Origin: AP-15 sp963738185
GTDB lineage: Bacteria; Pseudomonadota; Alphaproteobacteria; ATCC43930; CGMCC-115725
Direction of reading: 5' to 3'
Length of the DNA: 64,000 nt
NCBI GenBank assembly: GCA_963738185.1
Contig: CAVTVA010000003.1
Span: 1,302,001-1,366,000 of the forward strand
Shown here: in pieces, positions 8,985 to 18,141 of the stretch
How the letters are laid out: each line of letters opens with the position of its first letter
Position numbering within the stretch: the first letter of the stretch is position 1
Program-made: the position numbers and the translations under genes
The notes under the pieces: model-generated
Database searches by the model: none
Seen by the model: the letters and a program-made list of their open reading frames with translations, nothing else
Told to the model about the DNA's origin: nothing

Positions 8985-9904
8985 GGCAAGACTGTTCCGG
9001 GCGGGATCGGGCAGCCGCGCAGAAATTCGGGTGCATCGAGCGGCGCTCGGCCCGGCCGCTGTAGTCGTAACGGCCGCAGCACCCCCGACCCGCAGGCCAC
9101 GGAGAGGCGACCGTCGAGCACCGTGCCGGGCTGGGCGGCCCATGCGTCGCAAGCCGCCTCTGCGCCGAGAACGCGGATGCGCTCGCCGCGATGCTCGAAA
9201 AACGCGCCAGGCCGCGGGGCGAGCGCGCGCACCCGGCGCCCGAGCTCCGCCGAGGAGCGCCGCCAGTCGAGCCGGCCCTCCTCGGGGCTGATCTTTGGCG
9301 CATAAGTCACCCCTTCCCGCGGCTGCGGATGTGGCGTCAGCGCGCCCCTCGCCATGCGCTTCGAGAGCGGCGACGATCATCTGGCCGCCGAGCCGCGGCG
9401 AGCTCCTCGGTCAGCCCCGCGGCGCTTGCTCTGCGGACCGATCGGAAGCGCCTGCTGCATCAGGATCGGGCCGGTGTCGAGCCCGGCCTCCATCTGCATG
9501 ATCGAGACCCCGGTCTCGCGGTCGCCGGCGAGCAGCGCGCGCTGCACCGGGGCGGCGCCGCGCCAGCGCGGCAGCAGCGAGGCGTGAACGTTGAGGCAGC
9601 CGAGCCGGGGTGCGGTCAACATCGCCGGCGGCAGGATCAGCCCGAAGGCGGCGACCACCGCCGCAGCGGCGTCGAGTGCCGCGAACGCCGCCTGCGTCTC
9701 AGGCTCGCGCAAGCCCGAAGGGCAGCGCACCGAGAGCCGATGCCGCTCAGCCAGCTTTTGCACCGGCGAAGATTGCAGCCGATGGCCGCGGCCGGCCGGG
9801 CGCGGCGGCTGGGTGTAAACGGCAAGGATACGGTGCCCGGCGGCGATCAGCGCCTCGAGGATCGTCGCGGCAAAGGCCGGCGTGCCCATAAAGACGAGGT
9901 TCAA
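8966..9904 (-). CDS. fmt: Methionyl-tRNA formyltransferase, with about three frameshifts
   Basis: Formylates initiator Met-tRNA. The TTG start (LNLVFMGTPAFAA) follows a GGGAG Shine-Dalgarno. Catalytic region NVHASLLPRWRGAAP and GLDTGPILMQ are intact. Downstream the family frame must be picked up in pieces: LTEELAA (shift near 9425), GGQMIVAALEAH (near 9398), then LTPHPQPREGVTYAPKI and the C-terminal domain (near 9345) to the stop at 8966. Because fmt is normally single copy and sits in its usual truA-fmt-def order, clustered sequencing indels are likelier than a real pseudogene. The formyltransferase at 1436-2361 is a different subfamily. Confidence 0.85.
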
Positions 9905-9943
9905 TGCGTGCTCCCGGCCGACGCGCTCGCCCGGCCGTCGGCG

Positions 9944-10468
9944 CTAGGCGGGGACCGGGGCTCGGCTGCGCTTCGACTTGGCGAGCTTGCGCAGGATAAT
10001 GCCGCGCTTGACCAGCGAGATGTGGTCGACAAAGAGGACGCCGTCCAAATGGTCGATCTCGTGCTGAATGCAGGTCGCGAGCAGCCCCGCGGCCTCGATC
10101 TCGCGGATCTCGTTCTGGTAGTCGAGATAGCGCAGCCGAATCTTTTCCGGGCGGGTGACCTCGGCGTAATGCTCGGGCAATGACAGGCAACCCTCGCTGC
10201 CGGTGGTCAATTCCGGCGAATGCCACAGAATCTCGGGGTTGGCCAGCATCATCGGCTGCGGCGGCTCGCCTTCGCGTGCGACATCGAGCACGATGACGCG
10301 TTTGGCGACGCCGACCTGCGGGGCGGCGAGGCCGATGCCGATCGCCTGCCGCATCGTCGCCAGCATGTCGTCCATCAGCCGCCGCACCGCGTCGTCGACA
10401 GCAGGCACCGGCCGCGCCTTGATCTTGAGCCTCGGGTCGGGGGCGGTGATGATCGGCAGCAGAGTCAT
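9944..10468 (-). CDS. def: Peptide deformylase
   Basis: 174 aa. Removes the N-formyl group from nascent proteins. The three metal-site motifs are complete: GIGLAAPQVG (residues 44-53), EGCLSLP with Cys94, and QHEIDHLDG with His136, Glu137 and His140. Lies 39 bp upstream of fmt on the same strand, the standard def-fmt pair. The frame is intact, unlike its partner. Confidence 0.96.
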   Translation of the reverse strand: MTLLPIITAPDPRLKIKARPVPAVDDAVRRLMDDMLATMRQAIGIGLAAPQVGVAKRVIVLDVAREGEPPQPMMLANPEILWHSPELTTGSEGCLSLPEHYAEVTRPEKIRLRYLDYQNEIREIEAAGLLATCIQHEIDHLDGVLFVDHISLVKRGIILRKLAKSKRSRAPVPA

Positions 10469-10483
10469 CGGACGCGGATTTAG

Positions 10484-10604
10484 TGGTACGAACCAGACAG
10501 ATGGTACCCGCGTTTTCTCTCTCGTCGCCCCCGCGAATGCGGGGGCCCAGGGCCGCAGGCGCGGTGCCGGATACCCTGGGTGCCCGCTTTCGCGGGCATG
10601 ACGA
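10484..10604. repeat. Intergenic palindromic repeat, family B
   Basis: Starts TGGTACGAACCAG and contains a CCCCCGCG/CGCGGGGG-type hairpin (about 10527-10546) and a second GCCCGC/GCGGGC hairpin (about 10581-10597). The same opening sequence and hairpin recur at 38307-38542, and hairpin-only relatives occur at 32615-32644 and 41740-41872. It lies upstream of def. Confidence 0.75.
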
Positions 10605-10682
10605 AAAGAGAAATGGGTATCAAGCGTTAAACTTGGACCACTAGATAGGGGAACGGCGGCGCAGCGTCAATCTGTCGGGCGA

Positions 10683-11048
10683 TCAGTGCTGTCGCGGCGG
10701 CCGGGCCTTGATCAGGGCGGCGGCGACTTCGGCGGGGTCGTCCTCGGCCCCGGCAAGAAATTCGACCGCGCGCCGCACCGGGGCGTGCAGCCGCTCGCCC
10801 AGATCGGCGATTTCGGAAATCCGCACCGGCCGCCCGTCAAGGTCGCGGGCGGATTTGTGCAGAACGCGCTCGAGCACAAAGGCGACCGTCATCCGGCCCG
10901 AGGACCGCGACGAGGCGATGCAGCCGCGTGCGTAGATCGCCAGCTCGTGCAGCGCCTCCACGCTGCCAAAACGGTCGCGCTGCGTCTGATACAGAAATTG
11001 ACGCTTCAAATGGGCCGCAGCCAGGTCGACGACCGACGGGGTCAACAA
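10683..11048 (-). CDS. Conserved-looking hypothetical protein downstream of pyrE
   Basis: 121 aa from a TTG start (LLTPSVVDLAAAHL) that overlaps the pyrE stop, indicating translational coupling. The sequence looks like a folded, mostly helical cytoplasmic protein (LHELAIYARGCIASSR, RISEIADLGERLHAPVRR). No family or catalytic motif was recognised, and the pyrE neighbourhood is only weak evidence for a nucleotide-related role. Confidence 0.55.
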   Translation of the reverse strand: MLTPSVVDLAAAHLKRQFLYQTQRDRFGSVEALHELAIYARGCIASSRSSGRMTVAFVLERVLHKSARDLDGRPVRISEIADLGERLHAPVRRAVEFLAGAEDDPAEVAAALIKARPPRQH

Positions 11049-11593
11049 AAATCACGCCAGGTAAACAGCGATTCAAACTGGAGGCCGGCGTTCGCGAAGG
11101 TTTGGTCGGCGCCTTCGAGGCGGTCGACGATGGTGACGATCTTGAGGATCGTGCAGTCGCGTTGCCGCACCGCCGCCGCCGCCTGCATGACCGAGCCGCC
11201 GGTGGTGGTCACGTCCTCGAACAGGATGACGCGCGAACCCGGCTCGATCAGCCCGTCGATGCGCTGATCGGTGCCATGGCCCTTGGCCTCTTTGCGCACG
11301 AAAAAGCCCTTGACCGGACGCTCCGGCCAGCTTTTCAGGCACAGCGCGGCGACAATCGGGATCGCACCCGTTTCCAACCCGCCGATGTAATCGACCGTTT
11401 CATCCCGAATGCGTTCGAACAGCAGGTCGGCGGCCAATGCGGCACCCTCGGGATCGAACATGGTCCGCTTCATGTCAAAGAAAAAGCTGCTCGACCGCCC
11501 CGAAGCGAGCACGAAATCGCGATTTTGCAGCAGCGAGTTGCGCCGGATGATGCCGAGGAGCCGTTTTCTATTGCTCGGCTCGTCCGCGCCCAT
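11042..11593 (-). CDS. pyrE: Orotate phosphoribosyltransferase
   Basis: 183 aa from the ATG at 11593 (MGADEPSNRKRL), which has an AAGGA Shine-Dalgarno; the upstream extension of the frame looks non-coding. Converts orotate and PRPP to OMP in pyrimidine synthesis. Visible motifs are YIGGLETGAIP, the catalytic-loop region FFVRKEAKGHGT, and the PRPP-binding VILFEDVTTTGGS. Confidence 0.93.
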   Translation of the reverse strand: MGADEPSNRKRLLGIIRRNSLLQNRDFVLASGRSSSFFFDMKRTMFDPEGAALAADLLFERIRDETVDYIGGLETGAIPIVAALCLKSWPERPVKGFFVRKEAKGHGTDQRIDGLIEPGSRVILFEDVTTTGGSVMQAAAAVRQRDCTILKIVTIVDRLEGADQTFANAGLQFESLFTWRDFC

Positions 11594-11744
11594 CGACCCG
11601 TCCTTTCTTCGATGTAAAGATCCGGCCTCCCAGCCCATCCCTAGACCCGAGTCGCAGCGTTCCGCCGCCGTTCGGCCCAATCAAGCCTGAATGGCGGCCG
11701 CGTGGCAAGAGGCAGCGCGGGGACTTCGGCGGTCGGGAGGGACG

Positions 11745-11775
11745 GAGCTCGATATCCCAGTAGAGATAGTCGCCT
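11745..11775 (-). repeat. Diverged copy of the 3' end of the HNH nuclease gene
   Basis: This 31-bp stretch matches the last codons of the HNH gene (about 12785-12815) in the same orientation with about five mismatches. It would read GDYLYWDIEL against RDYLYWDTEL of the nuclease. The two copies flank the polysaccharide deacetylase gene as imperfect direct repeats. Confidence 0.6.
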
Positions 11776-11799
11776 GAGCTTTGCTGCGGTTGCAGGGGC

Positions 11800-12761
11800 T
11801 TACTGCGACAGCTCGTGCCCTGGCGAATATCGTTGAACCGCGCCCTTGATGATACGGTAGCCCTCGAGGGCGCCGCTCAGATAGGCTTCGAACTCGGAAT
11901 CCGAAACCGAACGGCCGTCGAGAAATCGACGGAGCCGATAGGGGTTCGTGCCTGGTGGGTTTATCCCCGTCTCGACCAGGGTCGCGGAGCTGACCCCGAT
12001 CTCCTTGAGAACCGAGACGGCAGAGGAATGAGTGACCCCGCTTGGATAACAGAAATGGCTGAAGCTCCGCTCCGGTCTGCCGCACGCCCTCGCCAACGCG
12101 GCTCGGTTGTCGGCGATCTCGCGCGCAAGGCCATCAGAATCGGTGGCGGATGATCTATGGCGATGCGTGTGCAGCTGGATGTCTAGACCCCGCCTGTCAG
12201 CGTCGCGGATCTCGGTGGTGCTCATGACATGAAACTGCCGGCCCTCCCACCACTCGTCGGTTGTCACGCCTAATCGTGAAGCGCACTCCCGAAGCGCCTG
12301 CTCGCGCTGGAATAACGAGGGTAGTTTTTCTACGTCGGAGATCAGGCTCGGCAATTTGTTCGGCGCCTCGCCGGCTCGCTTCAAGACGTAATCGAGAGCG
12401 ACGTTAAAAATCGGCGATTGATTATCCGAATACCATGTCGTCACGTAAAGAGTTGCCGGCAGGCCCAGCTCTTCGAGGACCGGAAGCATATGAGTATAGG
12501 TAGAACTCCAGCCGTCATCAATCGTAATCACGACCGCGCGGTCCGGCAGATCGCCCTGATCGAGCCGCTGCACCGCGTCGCTGAGCGGCAAAACCGGGTA
12601 GCGGGAATTTCTCAGTGCAATCAAAAAATGCTCTTCGATTAAAATTCGTCGACCGGGCGAATCTCGGCCGGAAGCCATCTCTTGCGCATGAACAGTGAGC
12701 CCGTCGCGCGGGCGCGAACGGCCAAAACTCGAAACGCGCCAGCGTCCCTGCTGAATGCCAT
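11800..12761 (-). CDS. Polysaccharide deacetylase (NodB-homology) family protein, probable frameshift near the N-terminus
   Basis: NodB-type carbohydrate esterase of about 320 aa. The metal-binding motif AVVITIDDGWSSTY and the second motif LDIQLHTHRHRS are present, as is the C-terminal FCYPSG. Likely deacetylates an N-acetylated surface glycan. The start is unclear. ATG at 12761, 10 bp after the HNH stop, opens a frame (MAFSRDAGAF to RPVDEF) that joins the conserved frame at IEEHFLIAL only if the T run near 12641-12644 is one base short. Otherwise translation would begin at an internal ATG near 12680. Confidence 0.8.
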
Positions 12762-12770
12762 CGCCCCGGG

Positions 12771-13379
12771 TCAGAACGGGTCGAGCTCGGTATCCCAATA
12801 AAGATAGTCGCGCCAGCTCTGGTGCAGGTAGTTGGGCGGGAAGGCGCGCCCGTTCTGCTGCAGCATGTGCGTTGTCGGCTGCACCGGGCGATGGCGCGGA
12901 TACATGCCGCTTTCGCGCGGCAGCCGGTTGCCCTTCAAGAGATTGCAGCTGCCGCAGGCGGTGACGACGTTGGTCCAGGTGGTGCGCCCGCCGCGCGAGC
13001 GCGGGACCAGATGGTCGAAGGTCAGCTCGTGCGACGGATAAGGCTCCGCGCAGTATTGGCAGGTGAAGCGATCGCGCAAGAACACGTTGAACCGGGTGAA
13101 TGCGGGATGACGCGCCGCCGGCACATATTCCTTGAGCGAAACCACGCTCGGCAGCTGAATTTCGAGCGATGGGCTGCGCACCCGAACGTCATAATGATCG
13201 ATGATGTTGACCCGGTCGAGAAACACCGCCTTGATCGCGTCCTGCCACGACCACAGCGACAGCGGAAAATAGCTCAGCGGGCGAAAATCCGCGTTGAGCA
13301 CCAGGGCCGGGCAATTATCCAAGCAGGCCGTCACCGCCAAACCGTTCCGCTCATCGCCGATTGCTAGGCCGGATCGCAC
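12771..13379 (-). CDS. HNH endonuclease
   Basis: 202 aa from a GTG start. C-terminal HNH domain with paired zinc-type cysteines: FTCQYCAEPYPSHELTFDHLVPRSRGG, abbreviated here as CQYC, then DHLVPRSRGG, then CGSCNLLKGNR. N-terminal part ALVLNADFRPLSYFPLS is typical of the widespread chromosomal HNH family whose cellular role is unsettled. No restriction or toxin partner is adjacent. Its 3' end is duplicated about 1 kb downstream. Confidence 0.88.
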   Translation of the reverse strand: MRSGLAIGDERNGLAVTACLDNCPALVLNADFRPLSYFPLSLWSWQDAIKAVFLDRVNIIDHYDVRVRSPSLEIQLPSVVSLKEYVPAARHPAFTRFNVFLRDRFTCQYCAEPYPSHELTFDHLVPRSRGGRTTWTNVVTACGSCNLLKGNRLPRESGMYPRHRPVQPTTHMLQQNGRAFPPNYLHQSWRDYLYWDTELDPF

Positions 13380-13480
13380 GCGATCGTCTGAGCTTGATAA
13401 CGGATCGGCCCGCCCCCGACAAGATTGGGCGGATGCGGATCAGATCGGGCGAGGGATATTTGCAGCATAAACAATGCCGG

Positions 13481-14407
13481 TCAGCGCGTCGGCACCGGCT
13501 TCAGCCCGCGATAATCGTAAAACCCGCGGCCGGCCTTGCGGCCAAGCCAGCCGGCTTCGACATATTTGACCAGCAGCGGGCACGGCCGGTACTTGCTGTC
13601 GGCGAGCCCTTCATAGAGAACCTGCATGACCGACAGGCAGGTGTCGAGCCCGATGAAGTCGGCGAGCTCCAATGGCCCCATCGGATGGTTGGCGCCGAGC
13701 TTCATCGCGGTGTCGATCGCCTCGACCGAGCCCACCCCCTCATACAGCACATAGACCGCCTCGTTGACCATCGGCAGCAGGATGCGGTTGACGATGAAGG
13801 CCGGAAAATCCTCGGCCGCGACCGGCGTCTTGCCGAGCTTCAGCGCGAGGCCGCGGGTCAGCGCGAAGGTTTCCTCGTCGGTGGCGATGCCGCGGATCAG
13901 CTCGACCAGGGTCATCACCGGCACCGGGTTCATAAAATGCATGCCGATGAACTTGCCCGGCCGGTCGGTCGAGGCGGCGAGCCGGGTGATCGAAATCGAC
14001 GAGGTGTTGGTGGCGATCAGCGCGTCGGGTCTGAGCTGCGGCGTCAGCTTTTTGAAAATCTCGCGCTTGACCTCCTCTTTTTCGGTGGCGGCCTCGATGA
14101 CCATGTCGCAATCGCCAAACTGCGTATAATCGAGCCCGGCGGAGATGCGCGCCAGCGCTGCGTCCTTTTCCTCCTCGCTGATCCGGCCGCGGGCCACCTG
14201 GCGGACAAGGTTGCGCTCGATCACCGAACGCCCGTGCTGCAGCGCCTCGTCGCCGATGTCGGTCAAGACGACCTCGATCCCGGCCAGCGCGCACACATGA
14301 GCGATGCCGCTGCCCATCTGTCCGGCGCCGATCACCCCGATGCGGCGCAACCGGTCGGGCAGGAGCGCGGCCTCAGCCGATGCGCTGTTCGCGGGCGCGG
14401 CGCTCAT
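13481..14407 (-). CDS. hbd: 3-hydroxybutyryl-CoA dehydrogenase
   Basis: 308 aa from the ATG at 14407, which overlaps the true etfA stop (ATGA). NAD-binding motif IGVIGAGQMGSGIA near residue 24, catalytic region GMHFMNPVPVM, and C-terminal LGANHPMGPLELADFIGLD. Oxidises (S)-3-hydroxybutyryl-CoA to acetoacetyl-CoA with NAD. The etfB-etfA-hbd order ties it to acyl-CoA oxidation, with ETF taking electrons from acyl-CoA dehydrogenases. Confidence 0.94.
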   Translation of the reverse strand: MSAAPANSASAEAALLPDRLRRIGVIGAGQMGSGIAHVCALAGIEVVLTDIGDEALQHGRSVIERNLVRQVARGRISEEEKDAALARISAGLDYTQFGDCDMVIEAATEKEEVKREIFKKLTPQLRPDALIATNTSSISITRLAASTDRPGKFIGMHFMNPVPVMTLVELIRGIATDEETFALTRGLALKLGKTPVAAEDFPAFIVNRILLPMVNEAVYVLYEGVGSVEAIDTAMKLGANHPMGPLELADFIGLDTCLSVMQVLYEGLADSKYRPCPLLVKYVEAGWLGRKAGRGFYDYRGLKPVPTR

Positions 14408-15349
14408 TGGCGGCGCTCGAGCTCGGCGGCGAGCTCGGGGAGGACCTTGAACAGGTCGCCGACCAGGCCGTAATCGGCAACCTGAAAGATCGGCGCCTCC
14501 TCGTCCTTGTTGATGGCGACGATGACCTTCGAAATCCTTCATCCCGGCGAGATGCTGGATCGCCCCGGAGATGCCGACCGCGATGTAAAGCTCGGGTGCG
14601 ACGATCTTGCCGGTCTGCCCGACCTGATAATCGTTCGGGACAAAGCCGGCATCGACCGCGGCGCGGGAGGCGCCGACCGCGGCGCCCAACTGGTCGGCGA
14701 CCTTTTCCAACAAATGGAAATTGTCGCCCGACTGCATGCCCCGACCGCCGGAAATGATGACCCGGGCGCTGGTCAATTCCGGGCGCTCGGATTTCGACAG
14801 CTCGGCGCGCACAAATTCGGAGAGCCCGGCGGCCCCGGTCGGGGCCACGGTCTCGATCGTCGCCGCCCCGCCGGTTGCCTCGCCGGGCGGAAACGCGGTG
14901 CCGCGCACGGTGATGACCTTGATCGGGTCCTTCGATTGCACGGTCTGCAGCGCATTGCCGGCGTAGATCGGGCGCACGAAGGTGTCGGGTGAGACGACGG
15001 CGCTGATGTCGGAAATCTGCATCACATCGAGCAATGCCGCCACCCGCGGCAGCAAATTCTTGCCGGCGGTCGTGGCCGGCGCCAACAGATGCGTGTAATC
15101 CTGCGCCAGCTCGACCAGGAGCGGCGCCAGGTTTTCGGCAAGCCCGTGCTCGTAGGCGGCATCTTCGGCAAGCCGCACCCGCTTGACGCCGGGGATCTGG
15201 GCCGCCGCATCGGCCACGGCGCGGCAGTCGAGACCCGCCACCAGGATATCGACATCGTCACCAGCAACTTCCTTGGCGGCGGCGAGCGCGTTGAGGGTCG
15301 CGGGCTTAAGGGCCCGGTTGTCATGCTCGGCGACGACGAGAGCAGCCAT
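14404..15349 (-). CDS. etfA: Electron transfer flavoprotein alpha subunit, one frameshift
   Basis: About 314 aa once corrected. FAD-binding C-terminal domain visible in VIISGGRGMQSGDNF, PNDYQVGQTGKIVAPELYIAV (shown partly as QVGQTGKIV) and GISGAIQHLAGMKD. After MKD the family continues SKVIVAINKD, which needs removal of one base in the run near 14532-14534. The corrected frame ends in RRQ-stop at 14404, exactly overlapping the hbd start. Uncorrected, the frame runs into hbd and mimics an EtfA-Hbd fusion, which I reject. Confidence 0.93.
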
Positions 15350-16098
15350 CAGATCACCCGCGCCTCGGTTTTGAGCTTGTCGACCAGCTCCTCGACCGAG
15401 CCGACCTTATGCCCGCCCTGGCGTTTTGGCGGCTCTTCGACCTTGAGCACGACCAGCCGGGGGGCGACATCGACGGCGAGCGCCTCGGGTGTGGTCGTCG
15501 CGATCGGCTTCTTCTTCGCGCGCATGATATTGGGCAACGAGGCGTAGCGCGGTTCGTTCAATCGAAGATCGGTGGTGACCACCGCCGGCAATTTGATCGA
15601 CACGGTTTCGAGCCCGCCATCGACCTCTCGGGTGACCTCGGCCTTGCCGTCGCCGATCGCGAGCTTCGAGGCGAAGGTCGCCTGCGGCCAGCCGAGCAAC
15701 GCCGACAGCATCTGCCCGGTCTGGTTGCAATCGTCGTCGATCGCCTGCTTGCCGATGATCACAATCTCGGGCTGCTCGTCGAGGATCACCGCCTTCAACA
15801 GCTTAGCGACCGCCAATGGCTGCAATTCGGCGTCGGTCTGCACCAGGACGCCGCGGTCGGCGCCCATCGCCAGCGCCGTGCGGATCGTCTCCTGGCACTG
15901 TGCTGCGCCGAGCGACACCGCGATCACCTCGCTGACCGTGCCGGCCTCGCGCAGCCGCAGCGCCTCCTCGACGGCGATCTCGTCGAACGGGTTCATCGAC
16001 ATCTTGACGTTGGCGGTCTCGACCCCGCTGTGATCCGCCTTGACCCGGATCTTGACGTTGTAGTCGATGACCCGCTTGACCGCGACCAGCGCTTTCAT
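15349..16098 (-). CDS. etfB: Electron transfer flavoprotein beta subunit
   Basis: 249 aa, starting MKALVAVKRVIDYNV after an AGGA Shine-Dalgarno. AMP-binding and recognition-loop features include VKMSMNPFDEIAVEEA and GKQAIDDDCNQTGQM; C-terminal KKKPIATTTPEAL is typical. Forms a heterodimer with EtfA and passes electrons to ETF-quinone oxidoreductase. The stop overlaps the etfA start (TGATG). Confidence 0.96.
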   Translation of the reverse strand: MKALVAVKRVIDYNVKIRVKADHSGVETANVKMSMNPFDEIAVEEALRLREAGTVSEVIAVSLGAAQCQETIRTALAMGADRGVLVQTDAELQPLAVAKLLKAVILDEQPEIVIIGKQAIDDDCNQTGQMLSALLGWPQATFASKLAIGDGKAEVTREVDGGLETVSIKLPAVVTTDLRLNEPRYASLPNIMRAKKKPIATTTPEALAVDVAPRLVVLKVEEPPKRQGGHKVGSVEELVDKLKTEARVI

Positions 16099-16259
16099 CT
16101 CGTCCTCGCAATTGCGGCGGCAGCGCCGCGGCGGCCTCCGAACGGCCGGCAAATTGTGCACGCGCCCGCGGCGAAGGCAAGCGCCCGATCCGCCGCCCGC
16201 CGTCGCCTGCATCGGATCTATGAACGGCCCCGCCGAATTACAGAGGCGCCGAGCGGAGG

Positions 16260-17750
16260 TCACTGGGAGGGAGCGCCCGGTCCGGGCCCGGCATAGAGCT
16301 GGGCTGCATCCTCGGCGAGCGCCGCGCGCGAAGCCGGCCGCAGATACATCATATGGCCGCCATCATAGACGCGAAGGCGGATTTGCGCGCGGGTCGCCGG
16401 CGGCACCGGCAGCTGGCCGATCAGCCAGCGCGAAGAGAGATAGGGCGTCACCAGATCGTAGCGGCCGTTGGCGATCAGCACCTTGGTCCCCGGATGCGCG
16501 ATCAGGGCGGCCTCGAGCGAAGTCATCGGCAGCCCGTTTCTGCCCTCGCCGCGCTCGCCCTCCCAGTTCCATTGCCGCGACACATCGCCGGCCAGCACCC
16601 GATAGGGTTGGTCGGTGCGATAGCCGAGACCATCGGCCGCATAGGCGTTGAACGCAGCCCCAAACGCGGCGGCGATCGGCCCGAGCAGCGGATCGCGGCT
16701 GTCCCGCTCGCCCGCGGGAGCCGGACGCGCGATCGTGCCGTCATAGAGGCTGACCCGTTCGCCGCGGTCGCGCAGGATTTGCCGGGCGAAGACATAATTG
16801 GGGACGCGCGCTCGCCAGCGGCGCGCGACCGCTTCGCGCAGCCCGATCATTCCCGCGACCTTGGCGATAAACGCGTCGCCCGGCGGCGGCTGGCCCTCGA
16901 GGCCGGCGAGGCCCACCAGATAATCGGTCAGGGCGAAATGCTCGACCGCGGCGAGGCCGCCCGCGCTCTGCGGCGCGATGTGCAGCGCACCGGCGATCGC
17001 AGCATAGGTCGGCAGAAAAAACCCGGCAGCCAGCAGATCGCGCTGGTTCGGGTGCAAGGCGGATAGGTCCAGCGCCGGCGAGATCAAGACGAGGCCGCTG
17101 ACCGTCGCAGCGACGTCGTGCGGCAGGCTCTCTGCCATCGCCGCCGCGCGAAACCCGCCATAGCTCTCGCCGACCAGGTAGAGCGGCGAGGTCCAGCGCT
17201 GGTGCCGGGTCAGCCACCGCCGGACCACGGCATCGAGCGAGTCGAGATCGGCGTGCACGTCCCAGAACGGCTTGTCCGGGTTTTGCTCCTTGCCCTCGCC
17301 GCGGCTGTAGCCGGTGCCGACCGGGTCGATAAAGACGAGGTCGGTGAACGGCAGCCAGGTGGACGGGTTGTCGATGATGCGCACCGGCGGGCTCGGCGCC
17401 TCGCCATCGGCCGGCGTCTGCATGATTTTGGGCCCGAGCGCGCCCAGATGCAGAAAGACCGAGGCCGCACCCGGCCCGCCATTCAAGACGAAGCTGACCG
17501 GCCGCGTGGCACCGGCCGGCGGTCCCGCGAGATAGGAGACCGTGAAGATCGAGGCGGTCGCGGCGCCCTTTTGGTCGGTCAGGGTAAAGGTCTCGGCGAT
17601 GGCGTCATAGGCGAAGCGATGGCCGCCCAGCTCGATCGAATGGTGGGTCGCCACTCGCGCCGGCAAGGTAGTCGCCGGCTTGTCGCCGGCCCGAGCCCCG
17701 GCGGCGAGCACGAAGAGGCACAACAAGGCACTCGCCGCGATCTTCGCCAT
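16260..17750 (-). CDS. Exported S10-type serine carboxypeptidase-like protein
   Basis: 496 aa from the ATG at 17750, which opens a signal peptide (MAKIAASALLCLFVLAAGARA, cleavage near residue 21). Alpha/beta-hydrolase fold with the S10 signatures NGGPGAASVF, DPVGTGYSR and the nucleophile LVGESYGG (Ser196). The acid and base are in NGRYDLVTPY and DGGHMMYLRP. Probably a periplasmic or secreted carboxypeptidase with unknown peptide substrate. Confidence 0.9.
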   Translation of the reverse strand: MAKIAASALLCLFVLAAGARAGDKPATTLPARVATHHSIELGGHRFAYDAIAETFTLTDQKGAATASIFTVSYLAGPPAGATRPVSFVLNGGPGAASVFLHLGALGPKIMQTPADGEAPSPPVRIIDNPSTWLPFTDLVFIDPVGTGYSRGEGKEQNPDKPFWDVHADLDSLDAVVRRWLTRHQRWTSPLYLVGESYGGFRAAAMAESLPHDVAATVSGLVLISPALDLSALHPNQRDLLAAGFFLPTYAAIAGALHIAPQSAGGLAAVEHFALTDYLVGLAGLEGQPPPGDAFIAKVAGMIGLREAVARRWRARVPNYVFARQILRDRGERVSLYDGTIARPAPAGERDSRDPLLGPIAAAFGAAFNAYAADGLGYRTDQPYRVLAGDVSRQWNWEGERGEGRNGLPMTSLEAALIAHPGTKVLIANGRYDLVTPYLSSRWLIGQLPVPPATRAQIRLRVYDGGHMMYLRPASRAALAEDAAQLYAGPGPGAPSQ

Positions 17751-18141
17751 CCGCCGCCTCGCAAATTCCGGGATCGGACCCAAGCGCTGGTCGACAGCGA
17801 CCGTTTCCAAGTTACATGAGCCGGAAAAGGATGAATACTCCCGGTCGCCAGTTCGTGGCGGCCTGACAATCCCCGGGGCAATTCCGGCCGGAGCCAGTTC
17901 GCCCGGCCACTCAGCAAAGGAGCAGGAGGCAGCGACGGGAACCGCCGATCTGTCATCGCCGCTCAGCGCGCCGCCATGCTGGGCACCCGATCCGCGCATC
18001 CCATCGCGGCCAGCGGTCGGCCGACCGCCGCAAACAGGCCGGATACATGATTGCTCCAGACCAAACGCCAAGCACCGCCAAATTCCCCTTGGCCCACGGG
18101 GGCCGTCCAGAGATGACACTTGATTGCGAGGAGTAGGAGCT
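17751..18141. other. Gene-free stretch between divergent genes
   Basis: About 390 bp upstream of both the peptidase (minus) and the MoaD-like gene (plus). No credible frame, RNA or repeat was recognised. Promoters for both genes are expected here, but no convincing -35/-10 pair could be picked out by eye. Confidence 0.5.

Noticed and set aside
8985..9380. N-terminal extension of TruA
   Set aside because: This part lies over fmt on the same strand in another frame and does not resemble pseudouridine synthase.
14507..14992. 161-codon plus-strand frame inside etfA
   Set aside because: Opposite-strand shadow with no recognisable domain.
13481..15349. EtfA-Hbd fusion protein
   Set aside because: Produced by a single-base shift; both native ends are restored by correcting it.
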